DNA from: Streptomyces sp. NRRL B-24085
GTDB lineage: Bacteria; Actinomycetota; Actinomycetes; Streptomycetales; Streptomycetaceae
NCBI RefSeq assembly: GCF_001282115.1
Contig: NZ_LJBR01000020.1
Coordinates: forward strand, 1 to 36,021
Length of the DNA stretch: 36,021 bases
Reading direction: 5' to 3'
Made by a program: the position numbers and the translations under genes
Part shown: in pieces, positions 1 to 8,570 of the stretch
Position numbering within the stretch: the first letter of the stretch is position 1
How the letters are laid out: each line of letters begins with the position of its first letter
The notes under the pieces: model-generated
Told to the model about the DNA's origin: nothing
The model's database searches: none
Seen by the model: the letters and a program-made list of their open reading frames with translations, nothing else

Positions 1-4
1 GGCC

Positions 5-1234
5 CTAGAAGCCGTGCGGCAGCCAGGGCGCCACCGCCGACCCGAAGCCCACCGCCGCCTCGGCCAGCGCCCCCTGCCGCACCTCCCGCACCAGCCCGGC
101 CCCCGCCAGCGCGGCGAGGCTCACCCCACCGAGGTAGGCCGCGCCCAACTCCCGTACGGACAGGGCGAGATCGGCCGGGTCCGTCGTACGCTCGCACGAG
201 GCGCCCTTCGGGTCCCCGCTGAGCCGCCAACGCCCGCTGTTCCAGGGGCAGAAGGCGTCCTCGACGTCCAGCACCACGTCCACCGGCGTCTGGTAGGTCC
301 GCGCCTCCAGCGCGGCACCCACGTCCACCAGCCGTACGTGCAGCGAGTCGCGCACCAGCGGGGAGCAGCGCCGTACGTCGGAGACGAGGTACTGCCAGGC
401 CTCGTCGACCGGCCGCCGCCGGGCGTCGATGCGCGAGGTGAGGTCGAGGTCGAACAGGAACCGCCACAGCGCGCCGTGGACGGCCGGATCCAGCGCCTCC
501 AGGTCGGAGAGCACCACCGTGCCCTTGGGCCCGGCCGGCTCCCAGTCCGCCTTGACCCGGTACCGCGCGAAGCCCACGACCTCGCCGTCCCGCTCGGCGA
601 CCACGCACTGCAACGGAGAGGCACCGCCCCGGTCGCTCTCCGGGTCGAGCAGCCCCACCCGCTCCCAGCCCGGGGCCCGGGCGACCATCCCGGGCCGCAG
701 GGGCACGAGCCGGGCGTACACCGCCTCGCACGCGTCGAGCACGTCGGCGGGCGCCGCGTAGCGCAGCCGTACGTCGTCGGTACCGGGCGGCAGGGACAGC
801 CGCACCCGGGTCGTGTCGATGTCGGCGTTGAGGTGGTAGGTGCCCACGCCGTACCCGAAGCGGCCGTAGATCGCCGGTTCGGAGGCGGTGAGCACGGCCA
901 GCGGCTCGCCCCAGGAGCGCACGTCGTCCAGTTGCCGGCGCATCATCGAGGTCAGTAGCCCGCGCCGCCGGTGCGTGCCGGCCACGCCGACCATGGTGAC
1001 GCCGGCCGCGGGCACGGCGGCCCCGCCGGGCACGGTCACCCGGAAGCTGAACGCCCCCGCGGTGCCCACGCACCGCCCGTCGTCCCAGACGCCGATGGAG
1101 CGCTCGTGCTCGGTGAGCTCACGCCACAGCTCCCGCTCCTCGGCCGACTCCGGAACCCCGCCGAAGGCGCGGATCAGGCTGCCGTACCACTCGTCCCAGT
1201 CGTCCTGCCGAAGCACCCGCAAGTCAGTCCCCAT
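5..1234 (-). CDS. Eis-family GNAT N-acetyltransferase
   Basis: A 409-aa protein of the Eis ('enhanced intracellular survival') family, which acetylates amines with acetyl-CoA in the cytoplasm; the substrate here is unknown. The N-terminal GNAT domain shows the acetyl-CoA loop VGVAGTHRRRGLLTSMM (about residues 82-98) and the Eis signature AIYGRFGYG (121-129), whose first tyrosine probably matches the catalytic tyrosine of mycobacterial Eis. A second GNAT-like domain and an SCP2-like C-terminal domain follow. The chain ends in Phe; in Mtb Eis the free C-terminal carboxylate of a Phe acts as the base, so the end looks intact. Length matches the family (about 400). It is divergent from the phosphatase gene at 1404. 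Family is seen in the sequence; aminoglycoside resistance cannot be claimed. Confidence 0.9.
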   Translation of the reverse strand: MGTDLRVLRQDDWDEWYGSLIRAFGGVPESAEERELWRELTEHERSIGVWDDGRCVGTAGAFSFRVTVPGGAAVPAAGVTMVGVAGTHRRRGLLTSMMRRQLDDVRSWGEPLAVLTASEPAIYGRFGYGVGTYHLNADIDTTRVRLSLPPGTDDVRLRYAAPADVLDACEAVYARLVPLRPGMVARAPGWERVGLLDPESDRGGASPLQCVVAERDGEVVGFARYRVKADWEPAGPKGTVVLSDLEALDPAVHGALWRFLFDLDLTSRIDARRRPVDEAWQYLVSDVRRCSPLVRDSLHVRLVDVGAALEARTYQTPVDVVLDVEDAFCPWNSGRWRLSGDPKGASCERTTDPADLALSVRELGAAYLGGVSLAALAGAGLVREVRQGALAEAAVGFGSAVAPWLPHGF

Positions 1235-1403
1235 GAACCATGCCTACCAGGGCACCGCGGGACGGGCGAGGGAATTACGCCCGGGCCCGTCGTGAGCCGG
1301 CGCGGGCACGGCCCTTGAACGGCTGTGAAGTTGGACCTCACACGGGGGACAAGTCGTACCTCCTGTGCCAAGCAGGGGGTTCGACGGATAAGGTCCCGAA
1401 CTA

Positions 1404-2585
1404 ATGGCAGCAGGACGAGAGCGGCGCGCGGAAGCCGAGACGTTCACGGCCCGGTTGAGGATGCAGTGGCACCGGGTCCGCGTCGGCCTGCGCAGAAGCG
1501 CCGTGGACTACTTCCGTGGCGACGGCTCGGACTGGGTCGCGCTGGCGGGCCTGCTCATGACCGTCCCGGTGATCGCGGCCGTGACCCTGATGAACTCGGT
1601 GTGGTGCTCACCGGCCGCACTGGTCCTCCCCATCGTCGCCGGCGGTCTGCTGCTGCGCCCGGCGAGCCTGCTCGGCCTGTACGCGGCCGCGGCGACCGCG
1701 CTGATCGTGGAGTCGGTGCAGCTGGGCCCGTACACCGAGGGACCGTCCCGGGTCACCCCGGGCGTGGTCCTGGTCGTGGCCGCCTGCGGGTTCTTCGGCC
1801 TGCTGATCGCCCAGTTCCGCAGCCGGGTCGGGGTGCCCTGGCGGCGCGGCGGCACCATGCTGTTCGACCTGCGCGAACGCATCCGGGTCCAGAGCAAGCT
1901 GCCGCACCTGCCGCACGGCTGGCACCGGGAGATGGCGCTGCGTCCCGCGGGCGGCCAGTCCTTCTCCGGTGACTTCGTTGTCGCGGCCCGTACCAACGGC
2001 GGCCGGACGCTGGAGGTCGTCCTCACGGACGTCTCCGGCAAGGGTATGGACGCGGGATCGCGCGCCCTGCTGCTGTCCGGGGCGTTCGGCGGTCTGCTCG
2101 GTTCGCTGCCCCCGCATGCCTTCCTGCCCGCCGCGAACGGCTATCTGCTGCGCCAGGACTGGGACGAGGGCTTCGCGACCTCCATCCACCTGGTCCTGGA
2201 CCTGGACTCCGGGGACTACGAGCTCTACTCAGCCGGCCACCCGCCGGGGCTCCAGCTCAGCTCCGGCAGCGGCCGCTGGGAGGAGAAGGCCGCGGAGGGG
2301 CCGCTCCTCGGCGTCTACGACGGCGCCCAGTTCGACCCCGTGAAGGGCTCGCTGCGGCCCGGCGACGTCCTGATGCTCTTCACCGACGGTCTGGTGGAGA
2401 CCTCCGACCGCGACATAGTCGAGGGCATCGACCGGCTGACGGGGGAGGCCGACCGGTATGTGGCCGGCGGTTTCCACGGCGCCGCCTGGCACCTGATCGA
2501 GGCGGTCGCGAAGGACGTCAACGACGACCGGGCGCTGCTGCTGATCTGCCGCGAGGGCCCGACGGCCCAGGCCGTCCCGCACTAG
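1404..2585 (+). CDS. Membrane-anchored PP2C/SpoIIE-type Ser/Thr phosphatase
   Basis: A 393-aa protein with hydrophobic membrane segments between about residues 47 and 140, then a cytosolic SpoIIE/RsbU-type PP2C domain. Metal-binding motifs are visible: LTDVSGKGMDAG (around Asp209) and MLFTDGLVE (Asp328). Such enzymes dephosphorylate anti-sigma-factor antagonists or related serine-phosphorylated partners in Streptomyces; the partner is not in this window. ATG at 1404 is chosen because the N-terminal basic stretch and TM segments begin there; the ribosome site is weak. A poor -35/-10 pair (TTGGAC at 1331, GTACCT at 1356) is the only promoter candidate seen. The gene ends just before a perfect 20-bp palindrome. 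Confidence 0.88.
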   Translation: MAAGRERRAEAETFTARLRMQWHRVRVGLRRSAVDYFRGDGSDWVALAGLLMTVPVIAAVTLMNSVWCSPAALVLPIVAGGLLLRPASLLGLYAAAATALIVESVQLGPYTEGPSRVTPGVVLVVAACGFFGLLIAQFRSRVGVPWRRGGTMLFDLRERIRVQSKLPHLPHGWHREMALRPAGGQSFSGDFVVAARTNGGRTLEVVLTDVSGKGMDAGSRALLLSGAFGGLLGSLPPHAFLPAANGYLLRQDWDEGFATSIHLVLDLDSGDYELYSAGHPPGLQLSSGSGRWEEKAAEGPLLGVYDGAQFDPVKGSLRPGDVLMLFTDGLVETSDRDIVEGIDRLTGEADRYVAGGFHGAAWHLIEAVAKDVNDDRALLLICREGPTAQAVPH

Positions 2586-2605
2586 CCGTCCGCCGCGGCG
2601 GACGG
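2586..2605 (+). terminator. Palindromic hairpin after the phosphatase gene
   Basis: Twenty bases starting right after the stop codon are fully self-complementary (CCGTCCGCCG followed by its reverse complement). No T-run follows, which is usual for Streptomyces terminators. Confidence 0.55.
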
Positions 2606-2938
2606 GGTTCACCCCGGTCCGACCGCCGGCCGACTGCGCTGTAGAACGTCCGGAGGCACCCGGCGTCACGGCCGGGGCACATCGACCGCGCAGGGGCGTC
2701 ACGGGCTCACCGCGCGACCCGGCCGCGGTCCAGGACCCGGACTTGCGGCAGGGCCGACTGCCGGCCCTGCCGTGCCTCGTGGCGACGTACGGACACGGCC
2801 CGGGCCTCGCCCCGGTGACCGTGGCCCGCGCAGACCTTGCGACCCACGCCACCGGGCTGTGGACGACGACCGTCGTGCCCGGCCTCACCGCGGCAGCCCC
2901 CCGGCCCGCGCGGCACCGAGGCGCGACACACTGGAGCA
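2606..2938. other. Intergenic region with an orphan hairpin
   Basis: About 330 bp with no convincing coding sequence; an open frame running in from 2837 lacks a good start and I treat 2939 as the gene start. The region holds an 11-bp perfect stem at 2746-2756/2762-2772 with a 5-base loop, standing alone and not next to any stop codon. It could be a terminator of an untranslated transcript or a protein/RNA structure; nothing decides this. Confidence 0.4.
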
Positions 2939-3397
2939 ATGACCGACGAGTTGACCCTGGCCGAGGTCGAGGCCCTCGCCCGCGCCGCACACGCGGGCCA
3001 GACCGACAAGGCCGGCCGCCCCTACGCCGAACACCTGCGGGCCGTCGCCGAGGGCGTACGCGCGCGGGGCGGCGACGACGACCAGATCGCGGCGGCCTGG
3101 CTGCACGACTCCGTCGAGGACGACGCCCTCACCGAGCGGTGGCTCGACGAGGCAGCGCTCAGCCGCCGTACGAAGGACATCGTGCGCGCCGTCACCAAAC
3201 GGGCCGGGGAGCCGCCCGAGGCGTACGCCGGGCGCATCCTGGCGACCCCGGGCGCGCTGCTGGTGAAGGAGGCCGACCTGGCGCACAACGCGAACCCCGC
3301 ACGCCTGGCCGTCCTCGACGAGGCGACCCGGAGACGACTGACCGAGAAGTACGCGGGGATGCGCGCGCTGCTCGGTCTGGACGGCCGGTCCGTCTAG
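2939..3397 (+). CDS. HD-domain protein, RelA/SpoT hydrolase-like (MESH1-type)
   Basis: A 152-aa protein made of a single HD phosphohydrolase domain. Metal-binding positions are visible: His18, His32, WLHDSVED with His56/Asp57 and Glu60/Asp61, and the late Asp in KEADLAHN (canonical VKLADRLHN). This pattern is that of (p)ppGpp 3'-pyrophosphohydrolases of the small SpoT/MESH1 type, without a synthetase domain, so the inferred role is removal of the alarmone or a related nucleotide. Start ATG 2939 has GGAG only two bases before it, which is short; an open frame continues upstream but lacks family similarity. Its end overlaps the convergent acyltransferase gene by four bases. Confidence 0.8.
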   Translation: MTDELTLAEVEALARAAHAGQTDKAGRPYAEHLRAVAEGVRARGGDDDQIAAAWLHDSVEDDALTERWLDEAALSRRTKDIVRAVTKRAGEPPEAYAGRILATPGALLVKEADLAHNANPARLAVLDEATRRRLTEKYAGMRALLGLDGRSV

Positions 3398-4521
3398 ACG
3401 CCGGCCTTCTCGCGGGGAGCCGCCTTCTGCTCGCGCCCGCGGGCCGCGTCGGGAGCGTCCTTCTTGAACGCCCAGTCCATGTCGGGCTCCATCACGCACC
3501 GGAAGACCCGGCGCACCGGCGCGGCGCACAGCAGGGTGACGGCGGCCGCGGCCAGGGCGCTCACGAAGAGCTCACCGGCCGGGCGGTGCAGCCAGGCGTG
3601 GTCGAACCAGCCCGCGAAACCTGCGCCCTTGATCAGGAAGCCGTGCAGCAGATAGCCGTACAGCGTGCCCGCGCCGAGCGTGGTGAACCACGTCCGCCGG
3701 CCCGGCACCCAGGCGAAGAAGCAGGCCGTCAGCAGCAGCGAACTGCCGAACATGGCCAGCACCATGACGGGCCCCGTCCACCAGGGCGCGCCCATCTCCT
3801 GGACGGCGTTGCGGTGGTAGAACCACTCGGTGTTCATCCGCGGCACCGCCCACCAGCCGACCGCGAGCGCGGCCGCGAACACCGGCACCGCGGCGATCCG
3901 CATCGAGCGCCGGCGCACCATCCGGAAGTGCTCCGGCTTCATGACCAGGCCCAGCACGAAGTACGGCAGGAACTGCAACACCCGCTGGAGGTCCAGGTCG
4001 TCACCGATGTCCGGGGTGACGGACGCCAGCATGGCGATGCCGAGCGCGAGCGGCAGCGGCCACCGCACCAGGTTCCAGACCGGCGTGGTCAGCCGCCAGA
4101 CGAACAGCGCCACCAGGAACCAGGTCAGGAACCACGGGTCCAGGAGGCTGATCTCCATGCCGGGGTCGTGGTCGGCGTAGCGCTTGAAGAGGGAGTACGC
4201 CGTCTCGAAGACGACGTACGGCACGGCGACGCCGGTGACGAGCCGCTTCAGCCGGTCCGGGCGCATGTCGAAACTGCGCGAGAAGAACCCGGAGACGATG
4301 ATGAACGCCGGCATGTGGAACGAGTACACCACCGTGTACACGCCCTCCAGGATTCGGCTGTCGCCCTTGAGCGGCTCCCAGGAGTGCGCGACCGCCACCA
4401 GGACGATCGCCAGGTACTTGGCGTTGTCGAAGAAGGCGTCACGCTGCTTGGCGGGCGGCGGGTCCTGCGGCGAGCGCGGACGGGGTACGGCGTCGGCGGC
4501 GGCTGGAAACATCTGAGGCAC
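3394..4521 (-). CDS. Acyltransferase family 3 membrane protein (fucose 4-O-acetylase-like)
   Basis: A 375-aa polytopic membrane protein with about ten hydrophobic segments. The N-terminal LAIVLVAVAHSWEP carries the conserved His of the acyltransferase-3 family, followed by the family motif FHMPAFIIVSGFF. Members move acyl groups onto sugars or cell-surface molecules; the acceptor here is unknown. The C-terminal tail (about residues 345-375) is charged and cytosolic. Start is either GTG 4521 or ATG 4512; TAGGGT lies seven bases before ATG 4512 on this strand, so a leaderless start there is possible. The stop overlaps the convergent HD gene by four bases. Confidence 0.85.
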   Translation of the reverse strand: MPQMFPAAADAVPRPRSPQDPPPAKQRDAFFDNAKYLAIVLVAVAHSWEPLKGDSRILEGVYTVVYSFHMPAFIIVSGFFSRSFDMRPDRLKRLVTGVAVPYVVFETAYSLFKRYADHDPGMEISLLDPWFLTWFLVALFVWRLTTPVWNLVRWPLPLALGIAMLASVTPDIGDDLDLQRVLQFLPYFVLGLVMKPEHFRMVRRRSMRIAAVPVFAAALAVGWWAVPRMNTEWFYHRNAVQEMGAPWWTGPVMVLAMFGSSLLLTACFFAWVPGRRTWFTTLGAGTLYGYLLHGFLIKGAGFAGWFDHAWLHRPAGELFVSALAAAAVTLLCAAPVRRVFRCVMEPDMDWAFKKDAPDAARGREQKAAPREKAGV

Positions 4522-4877
4522 CCTAGTCCCGGCTGTGTGTTTCCGTGAAACCGGCTGTCTCGTTGCCGTTTGTTCACTTCTGAGCCACCCTCAACAGGCC
4601 GACATTGTCGGGATAAAACCCCCCGAACAGCCACACGGTCACGCTCCTCGCACACCTGTGCCGGTGCTTCGCGTTCCCTGCGGACGGAATGTGCGGACGC
4701 GGTGACCGTGGACCGAAAGGAACCGGCCAGGGGGTGCCGCGCGTGTATCGGCATGGCCAAACGTTGGCTCACCGGCCGCATATGCGGGCCGCGTTGGTGG
4801 CACGATGGTTCTGGCGGGGGTCGCGGGGTCGCGTCCCCGGGCCGGGAGAGCGGGACCGACCGAGGGTGTGATCAGTT
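4522..4877. other. Divergent intergenic region, no gene seen
   Basis: About 355 bp between the acyltransferase start and the 64-aa gene. Several short frames are open, but none has a ribosome site with family-like protein. It presumably holds the promoters of both flanking genes; I could not pick a convincing -35/-10 pair for the rightward gene. Confidence 0.4.
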
Positions 4878-5072
4878 GTGGCCATTTCGCTGTCAGTGGT
4901 GCTGCTGTTGGGGATCATCCTGGTGGTGTTGATGCGGGGAGGCTCCATCAAGGCCGGCCCCGCCATAGTCGCGGTGCTCTTCGGCTTCTTCCTCGCCTCG
5001 ACCGGCATGGCCGACGACATCCAACGCTTCCTGGACTCGATAGCGGAGACCATCAACTCGATCCAGTTCTAG
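4878..5072 (+). CDS. Small conserved membrane protein
   Basis: A 64-aa protein with two hydrophobic segments (about residues 3-19 and 28-44) and an amphipathic acidic C-terminal stretch ending in SIAETINSIQF. GTG 4878 begins the hydrophobic segment directly. I recall a similar small protein at this place in other Streptomyces, but its function is not known to me. It is followed by a strong hairpin and the tRNA-Gly gene on the other strand. Confidence 0.7.
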   Translation: MAISLSVVLLLGIILVVLMRGGSIKAGPAIVAVLFGFFLASTGMADDIQRFLDSIAETINSIQF

Positions 5073-5102
5073 CCCCGGACACGGGGCAGACGCACACACC
5101 GA

Positions 5103-5146
5103 AAGGCCTCCGGCCCGATCCCCTGAGGGACCGGGCCGGAGGCCTT
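5103..5146 (+). terminator. Bidirectional hairpin terminator
   Basis: Strong inverted repeat: AAGGCCTCCGGCCCG on the left arm (5103-5117) pairs with its reverse complement ending at 5146, with further pairing inside around a TGAG turn. It sits between the 64-aa gene and the 3' end of the oppositely oriented tRNA-Gly, so it can end both transcripts. Confidence 0.8.
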
Positions 5147-5151
5147 CTCGG

Positions 5152-5222
5152 AGCGGGCGACGGGAATCGAACCCGCGTAGCTAGTTTGGAAGACTAGGGC
5201 TCTACCATTGAGCTACGCCCGC
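5152..5222 (-). tRNA. tRNA-Gly (anticodon TCC)
   Basis: A 71-base cloverleaf on the minus strand. The acceptor stem GCGGGCG pairs with CGCCCGC, discriminator T. The anticodon arm CTAGT-CTTCCAA-ACTAG places TCC at 5188-5190 (complement strand), and the T-loop reads GGTTCGATTCC. CCA is not encoded. It decodes GGA and GGG. Confidence 0.95.
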
Positions 5223-5920
5223 ACAGCACGCGCCGCGGTCCGCTGACCGACGGCACGCAAGCATCGTACCGGGTCGTCACCCCTCGTCGCACACCCCTTC
5301 CGCCCGCGCGGTGCTCGGAGAGGGCTCGCGGGGGATCCCCGGGGCGCGTGCGGCCCTCCGCCCGGCCCCCGCACGCTCCGCGCACCCGAAAGCCCGAGCG
5401 GTGTCCGCGCCCGTCCGCCGCCGGGTCCGTCCCGGGTGCGGCCCGCCCTCGCGTTCACCCGGACCGTCGGCCCCTGGCATGGCCGGGCACGGCCGGCCGG
5501 GGCGAAGGGGCCTCACCGGCGGGGACCGGCAGGCGAGGCGTGCCCGGCGTCTGCGGCGTGCGCCGCCGGGCACCGACCGGGCCCTCGCGGCCGGGGTACG
5601 GGCGGCCGCGCTGCGCATCGCGCGGTGGCTCCCGAGGAGCGGTGGCCGCGGGACCGAGCCCCTGGCCTCCGTGGCCGGAGCCGCGCCCCTCCCGCCTTGG
5701 GCCGGGCGGCCGGCCGTACGCGACGCGCCCGGTGACCGAGCGGGACATCGTGCCCGGGCGTGCCGCGGGCCGGCGGCACAGCGGGCCCGCTCGCCGTCCG
5801 ACGCCTGTGGCTGCCCGGAAAGGCGGTGTCCCCGGCGCACGCCGGGGCACTGAGGGCCGGGGCTCGTGAAATGCGGCAACCCCGCAGCCTGGGGGCATGT
5901 ACCCTACGTGTCGCACCAGA
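5223..5920. other. Gene-free GC-rich spacer between two tRNA genes
   Basis: About 700 bp of very GC-rich sequence. Many overlapping frames are open on both strands only because stop codons are rare; their translations are Arg/Pro/Gly/Ala-rich without motifs, and codon-position bias is not coherent. TACCCT at 5900-5905 is a possible -10 for the tRNA-Pro gene. I see no gene. Confidence 0.5.
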
Positions 5921-5997
5921 CGGGGTGTGGCGCAGCTTGGTAGCGCGTCCGCTTTGGGAGCGGAAGGCCGTGGGTTCAAATCCCGCCACCCCGACCA
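5921..5997 (+). tRNA. tRNA-Pro (anticodon TGG)
   Basis: Cloverleaf with acceptor stem CGGGGTG/CACCCCG, discriminator A and an encoded CCA (5995-5997). The anticodon arm TCCGC-TTTGGGA-GCGGA places TGG at 5955-5957, and the T-loop reads GGTTCAAATCC. It decodes CCA/CCG-type proline codons. Confidence 0.96.
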
Positions 5998-6037
5998 CCT
6001 GCGCGATCAGCACGCGCGCCCGAGTCCGTGATCGCCT

Positions 6038-6066
6038 TTGGGGCGTGTCGCCGCTGCCGTTACTAT
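6038..6066 (+). promoter_or_regulatory. Candidate housekeeping promoter of tig
   Basis: TTGGGG at 6038-6043, a 17-base spacer and TACTAT at 6061-6066 fit a vegetative sigma promoter. The predicted start near 6073 leaves a leader of about 105 bases before the tig GTG. Confidence 0.6.
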
Positions 6067-6178
6067 GCAAGCTGCACGCCCGTGTGTCTCTCCTACTAGA
6101 AGTCCTCCGGGCGGCTATCCGCCGGAGCCGTTCTGGCCCCGGCAGAATCCGAGAAGTCAGCCACAAGGAGACCGAACC

Positions 6179-7567
6179 GTGAAGAGCGCCGTGGAGACCC
6201 TGAACCCGACTCGGGTTCGGCTCAGCATCGAGGTGCCCTTCGAGGAGCTCAAGGACAGCCTCGACGCGGCGTACAAGAAGATCAACCAGCAGGTCACGGT
6301 GAAGGGCTTCCGGAAGGGCAAGATCCCGGCCCGCGTCATCGACCAGCGGTTCGGCCGCGGTGCGGTGCTGGAGGAGGCCGTCAACGACGCGCTGCCGAAG
6401 TTCTACACCGAGGCGGTCAACGAGGCCGAGATCGACGTCCTGGGCCAGCCCGAGGTCGACATCACCGAGCTGAAGGACGGCGAGACGCTGAACTTCACCG
6501 CGGAGGTCGACGTCCGCCCGTCCATCGAGATCCCGGACTACTCCGGCATTGAGGTCGAGGTCGACGCCGTCGAGGTCACCGACGAGGACATCGAGAAGTC
6601 GGTCGAGCAGCTCCGTGAGCGCTTCGCCTCGACGTCCCCGGTCGAGCGTGCCGCCGAGGACGGCGACGTCGTCACCATCGACCTGGAGGCCAAGGTCGAC
6701 GGCGAGGTGCTGGAGGACGGCGTCGCGAGCGGCGTCTCCTACACCATCGGCTCCGGCGAGCTGCTCGACGGCATCGACGACGCCGTGAAGGGCCTGGAGG
6801 CCGGTGGCGAGGCCACCTTCACCTCCGAGCTCAAGGGCGGCTCCGCGGCCGGCAAGGAGGCCGAGGTCACCGTCAAGGTCACCCAGGTCGCCGCCCGCGA
6901 ACTGCCCGAGCTGGACGACGAGTTCGCGCAGCTCGCCTCCGAGTTCGACACCCTGGAGGAGCTGCGGGCGGACAGCCGCAAGCGCCTCGAGAACATGAAG
7001 CAGTACGACCAGGCCACCCAGGCCCAGGAGCGCGTCCTGGAGAAGCTCCTGGAGCTCGTCGAGGTGCCCGTCCCCGAGAAGCTGCTCGAGGACGAGATCA
7101 ACACCCGCAAGCACAACCTGGAGCACCACCAGCTCGGTCAGATGGGCCTCGACCTCGCGAAGTACCTGGAGATCCAGGGCAAGACCGAGGAGGAGTTCGA
7201 CGCCGAGACCAAGGAAGCCGCGGTCAAGGGCATCAAGACGCAGTTCGTGCTCGACGAGCTCGTCAAGCGCGAGAAGCTGAACGTCAACCAGGAGGAGCTC
7301 ACCGAGCACCTCATGCGCCGCGCGGCCTCCTCCGGCATGTCCCCCGACCAGTTCGCCCAGGCGGTCGTCGAGGGCGGCCAGGTTCCGCTCCTCGTCGGCG
7401 AGGTCGCCCGCGGCAAGGCCCTGGCCGTCGTGGTCGAGGCCGCCACGGTCAAGGACACCAACGGCGAGGTCGTCGACCTGGACGACGACGAGGACGAGAC
7501 GGCCGAGACGGTCGAGGCCTCCTCCGAGGAGACCCCGGCCGAGGCCGAGGAGAAGACCGAGGGCTGA
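6179..7567 (+). CDS. tig: Trigger factor (ribosome-associated chaperone, PPIase)
   Basis: A 462-aa protein that binds the ribosome exit tunnel and helps nascent chains fold, with peptidyl-prolyl isomerase activity. The N-terminal ribosome-binding domain carries the signature GFRKGKIP (about residues 45-52). The FKBP-type PPIase domain lies around 150-245 and the C-terminal chaperone arms follow. The last 30 residues form a very acidic tail, common in actinobacterial trigger factors. GTG 6179 is chosen because AAGGAG (6165-6170) sits eight bases upstream and the protein then starts like known trigger factors. It stands alone upstream of the clp genes, separated by a terminator. Confidence 0.97.
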   Translation: MKSAVETLNPTRVRLSIEVPFEELKDSLDAAYKKINQQVTVKGFRKGKIPARVIDQRFGRGAVLEEAVNDALPKFYTEAVNEAEIDVLGQPEVDITELKDGETLNFTAEVDVRPSIEIPDYSGIEVEVDAVEVTDEDIEKSVEQLRERFASTSPVERAAEDGDVVTIDLEAKVDGEVLEDGVASGVSYTIGSGELLDGIDDAVKGLEAGGEATFTSELKGGSAAGKEAEVTVKVTQVAARELPELDDEFAQLASEFDTLEELRADSRKRLENMKQYDQATQAQERVLEKLLELVEVPVPEKLLEDEINTRKHNLEHHQLGQMGLDLAKYLEIQGKTEEEFDAETKEAAVKGIKTQFVLDELVKREKLNVNQEELTEHLMRRAASSGMSPDQFAQAVVEGGQVPLLVGEVARGKALAVVVEAATVKDTNGEVVDLDDDEDETAETVEASSEETPAEAEEKTEG

Positions 7568-7590
7568 GCCCACGGCACCTCCACGTCGTA

Positions 7591-7627
7591 GGAAGGGCCC
7601 CGGAGACCATGTCTCCGGGGCCCTTCC
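7591..7627 (+). terminator. Terminator after tig
   Basis: Perfect 17-bp stem (GGAAGGGCCCCGGAGAC, 7591-7607, and its complement 7611-7627) with a three-base loop, 23 bases after the tig stop codon. Confidence 0.88.
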
Positions 7628-7725
7628 GGCACCCGGCCGCGAGACCGGCCCGGGAGCGCGGTGAGCCGCGCGGCGGGCCACGGATCGCGCGCGCCCGGCC
7701 GCGGCCCGGCGATACCACGGCGCTA

Positions 7726-7739
7726 CGCCCCCGGCGAAC
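7726..7739 (-). promoter_or_regulatory. Putative ClgR activator site upstream of clpP1
   Basis: The minus strand reads GTTCGCCGGGGGCG, which fits the ClgR-type box as I recall it (GTTCGC, five bases, GCG). ClgR is the known activator of clpP1P2 in Streptomyces. A candidate -10 TAGGGT at 7778-7783 lies about 40 bases downstream, so the box would sit around -50 to -60, suitable for an activator. The match is by eye. Confidence 0.5.
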
Positions 7740-7882
7740 ACCCCCCTTACCGGGATTCCCCAAGGGGACCAGCGCGTTAGGGTCCATGAGTACCAGGGCA
7801 GGGAAGTCCCGCAAGCTGCCCAGCCCCCGGACGGGAACACGTGAGACGGCCCGGCGCCGTCGTAAGACGAGCAGGTGGATAC

Positions 7883-8500
7883 GTGACGAATCTGATGCCC
7901 TCCGCCGCCGGCGAGCCTTCCATCGGCGGTGGCCTCGGCGACCATGTCTACAACCGGCTGCTCAACGAGCGGATCATCTTCCTCGGCCAGCCGGTCGACG
8001 ACGACATCGCGAACAAGATCACCGCACAGCTTCTGCTCCTTGCCGCCGACCCGGACAAGGACATCTACCTCTACATCAACAGCCCCGGCGGATCGATCAC
8101 CGCCGGCATGGCGATCTACGACACCATGCAGTACATCAAGAACGACGTGGTGACCATCGCCATGGGCCTCGCGGCCTCCATGGGCCAGTTCCTGCTCAGC
8201 GCGGGCACGCCGGGCAAGCGCTTCGCTCTGCCCAACGCCGAGATCCTGATCCACCAGCCCTCCGCCGGCCTCGCCGGCTCGGCCTCGGACATCAAGATCC
8301 ACGCCGAGCGGCTGCTGCACACCAAGAAGCGCATGGCCGAGCTCACCTCGCAGCACACCGGCCAGACGATCGAGCAGATCACCCGCGACTCGGACCGCGA
8401 CCGCTGGTTCGACGCCTTCGAGGCCAAGGAGTACGGCCTCATCGACGACGTGATCGCCACGGCCGCCGGTATGCCGGGCGGCGGCGGCACCGGGGCCTGA
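7883..8500 (+). CDS. clpP1: ATP-dependent Clp protease proteolytic subunit ClpP1
   Basis: A 205-aa serine protease subunit that forms the barrel chamber with ClpP2 and degrades proteins fed by ClpX or ClpC. The catalytic triad is visible: Ser99 in GLAASMGQ, His124 in ILIHQP and Asp173 in the DRD segment. The NSPGGS oxyanion-loop motif is at 67-72. GTG 7883 is chosen for its ribosome site AGGTGG (7873-7878) and the resulting [12 protein letters not shown] start, which matches Streptomyces ClpP1 as I recall it; ATG 7895 is the alternative. clpP2 follows 70 bases later, probably co-transcribed. Confidence 0.96.
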   Translation: MTNLMPSAAGEPSIGGGLGDHVYNRLLNERIIFLGQPVDDDIANKITAQLLLLAADPDKDIYLYINSPGGSITAGMAIYDTMQYIKNDVVTIAMGLAASMGQFLLSAGTPGKRFALPNAEILIHQPSAGLAGSASDIKIHAERLLHTKKRMAELTSQHTGQTIEQITRDSDRDRWFDAFEAKEYGLIDDVIATAAGMPGGGGTGA

Positions 8501-8570
8501 GCCCCGTGCGGGGCCACCACACCCCCGCTCAGCCCCTCAGCCGACCGCCTAAGCCCCTAGGAGACAGACA

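Noticed and set aside
2743..4548. A 601-codon plus-strand frame across the HD and acyltransferase genes
   Set aside because: His/Arg/Gly/Pro-rich shadow translation; the two genes with clear families occupy the same DNA.
5152..5997. tRNA-Gly or tRNA-Pro as an island attachment site
   Set aside because: Both tRNAs are complete, no partial second copy of either is seen in the window, and no integrase lies nearby.
5513..8356. A 947-codon open frame on the minus strand covering tig and clpP1
   Set aside because: It is a shadow of GC-rich genes: Leu/Val/Gly/Asp-rich low-complexity translation, no motifs, and it lies antisense to two certain genes and spans a tRNA.
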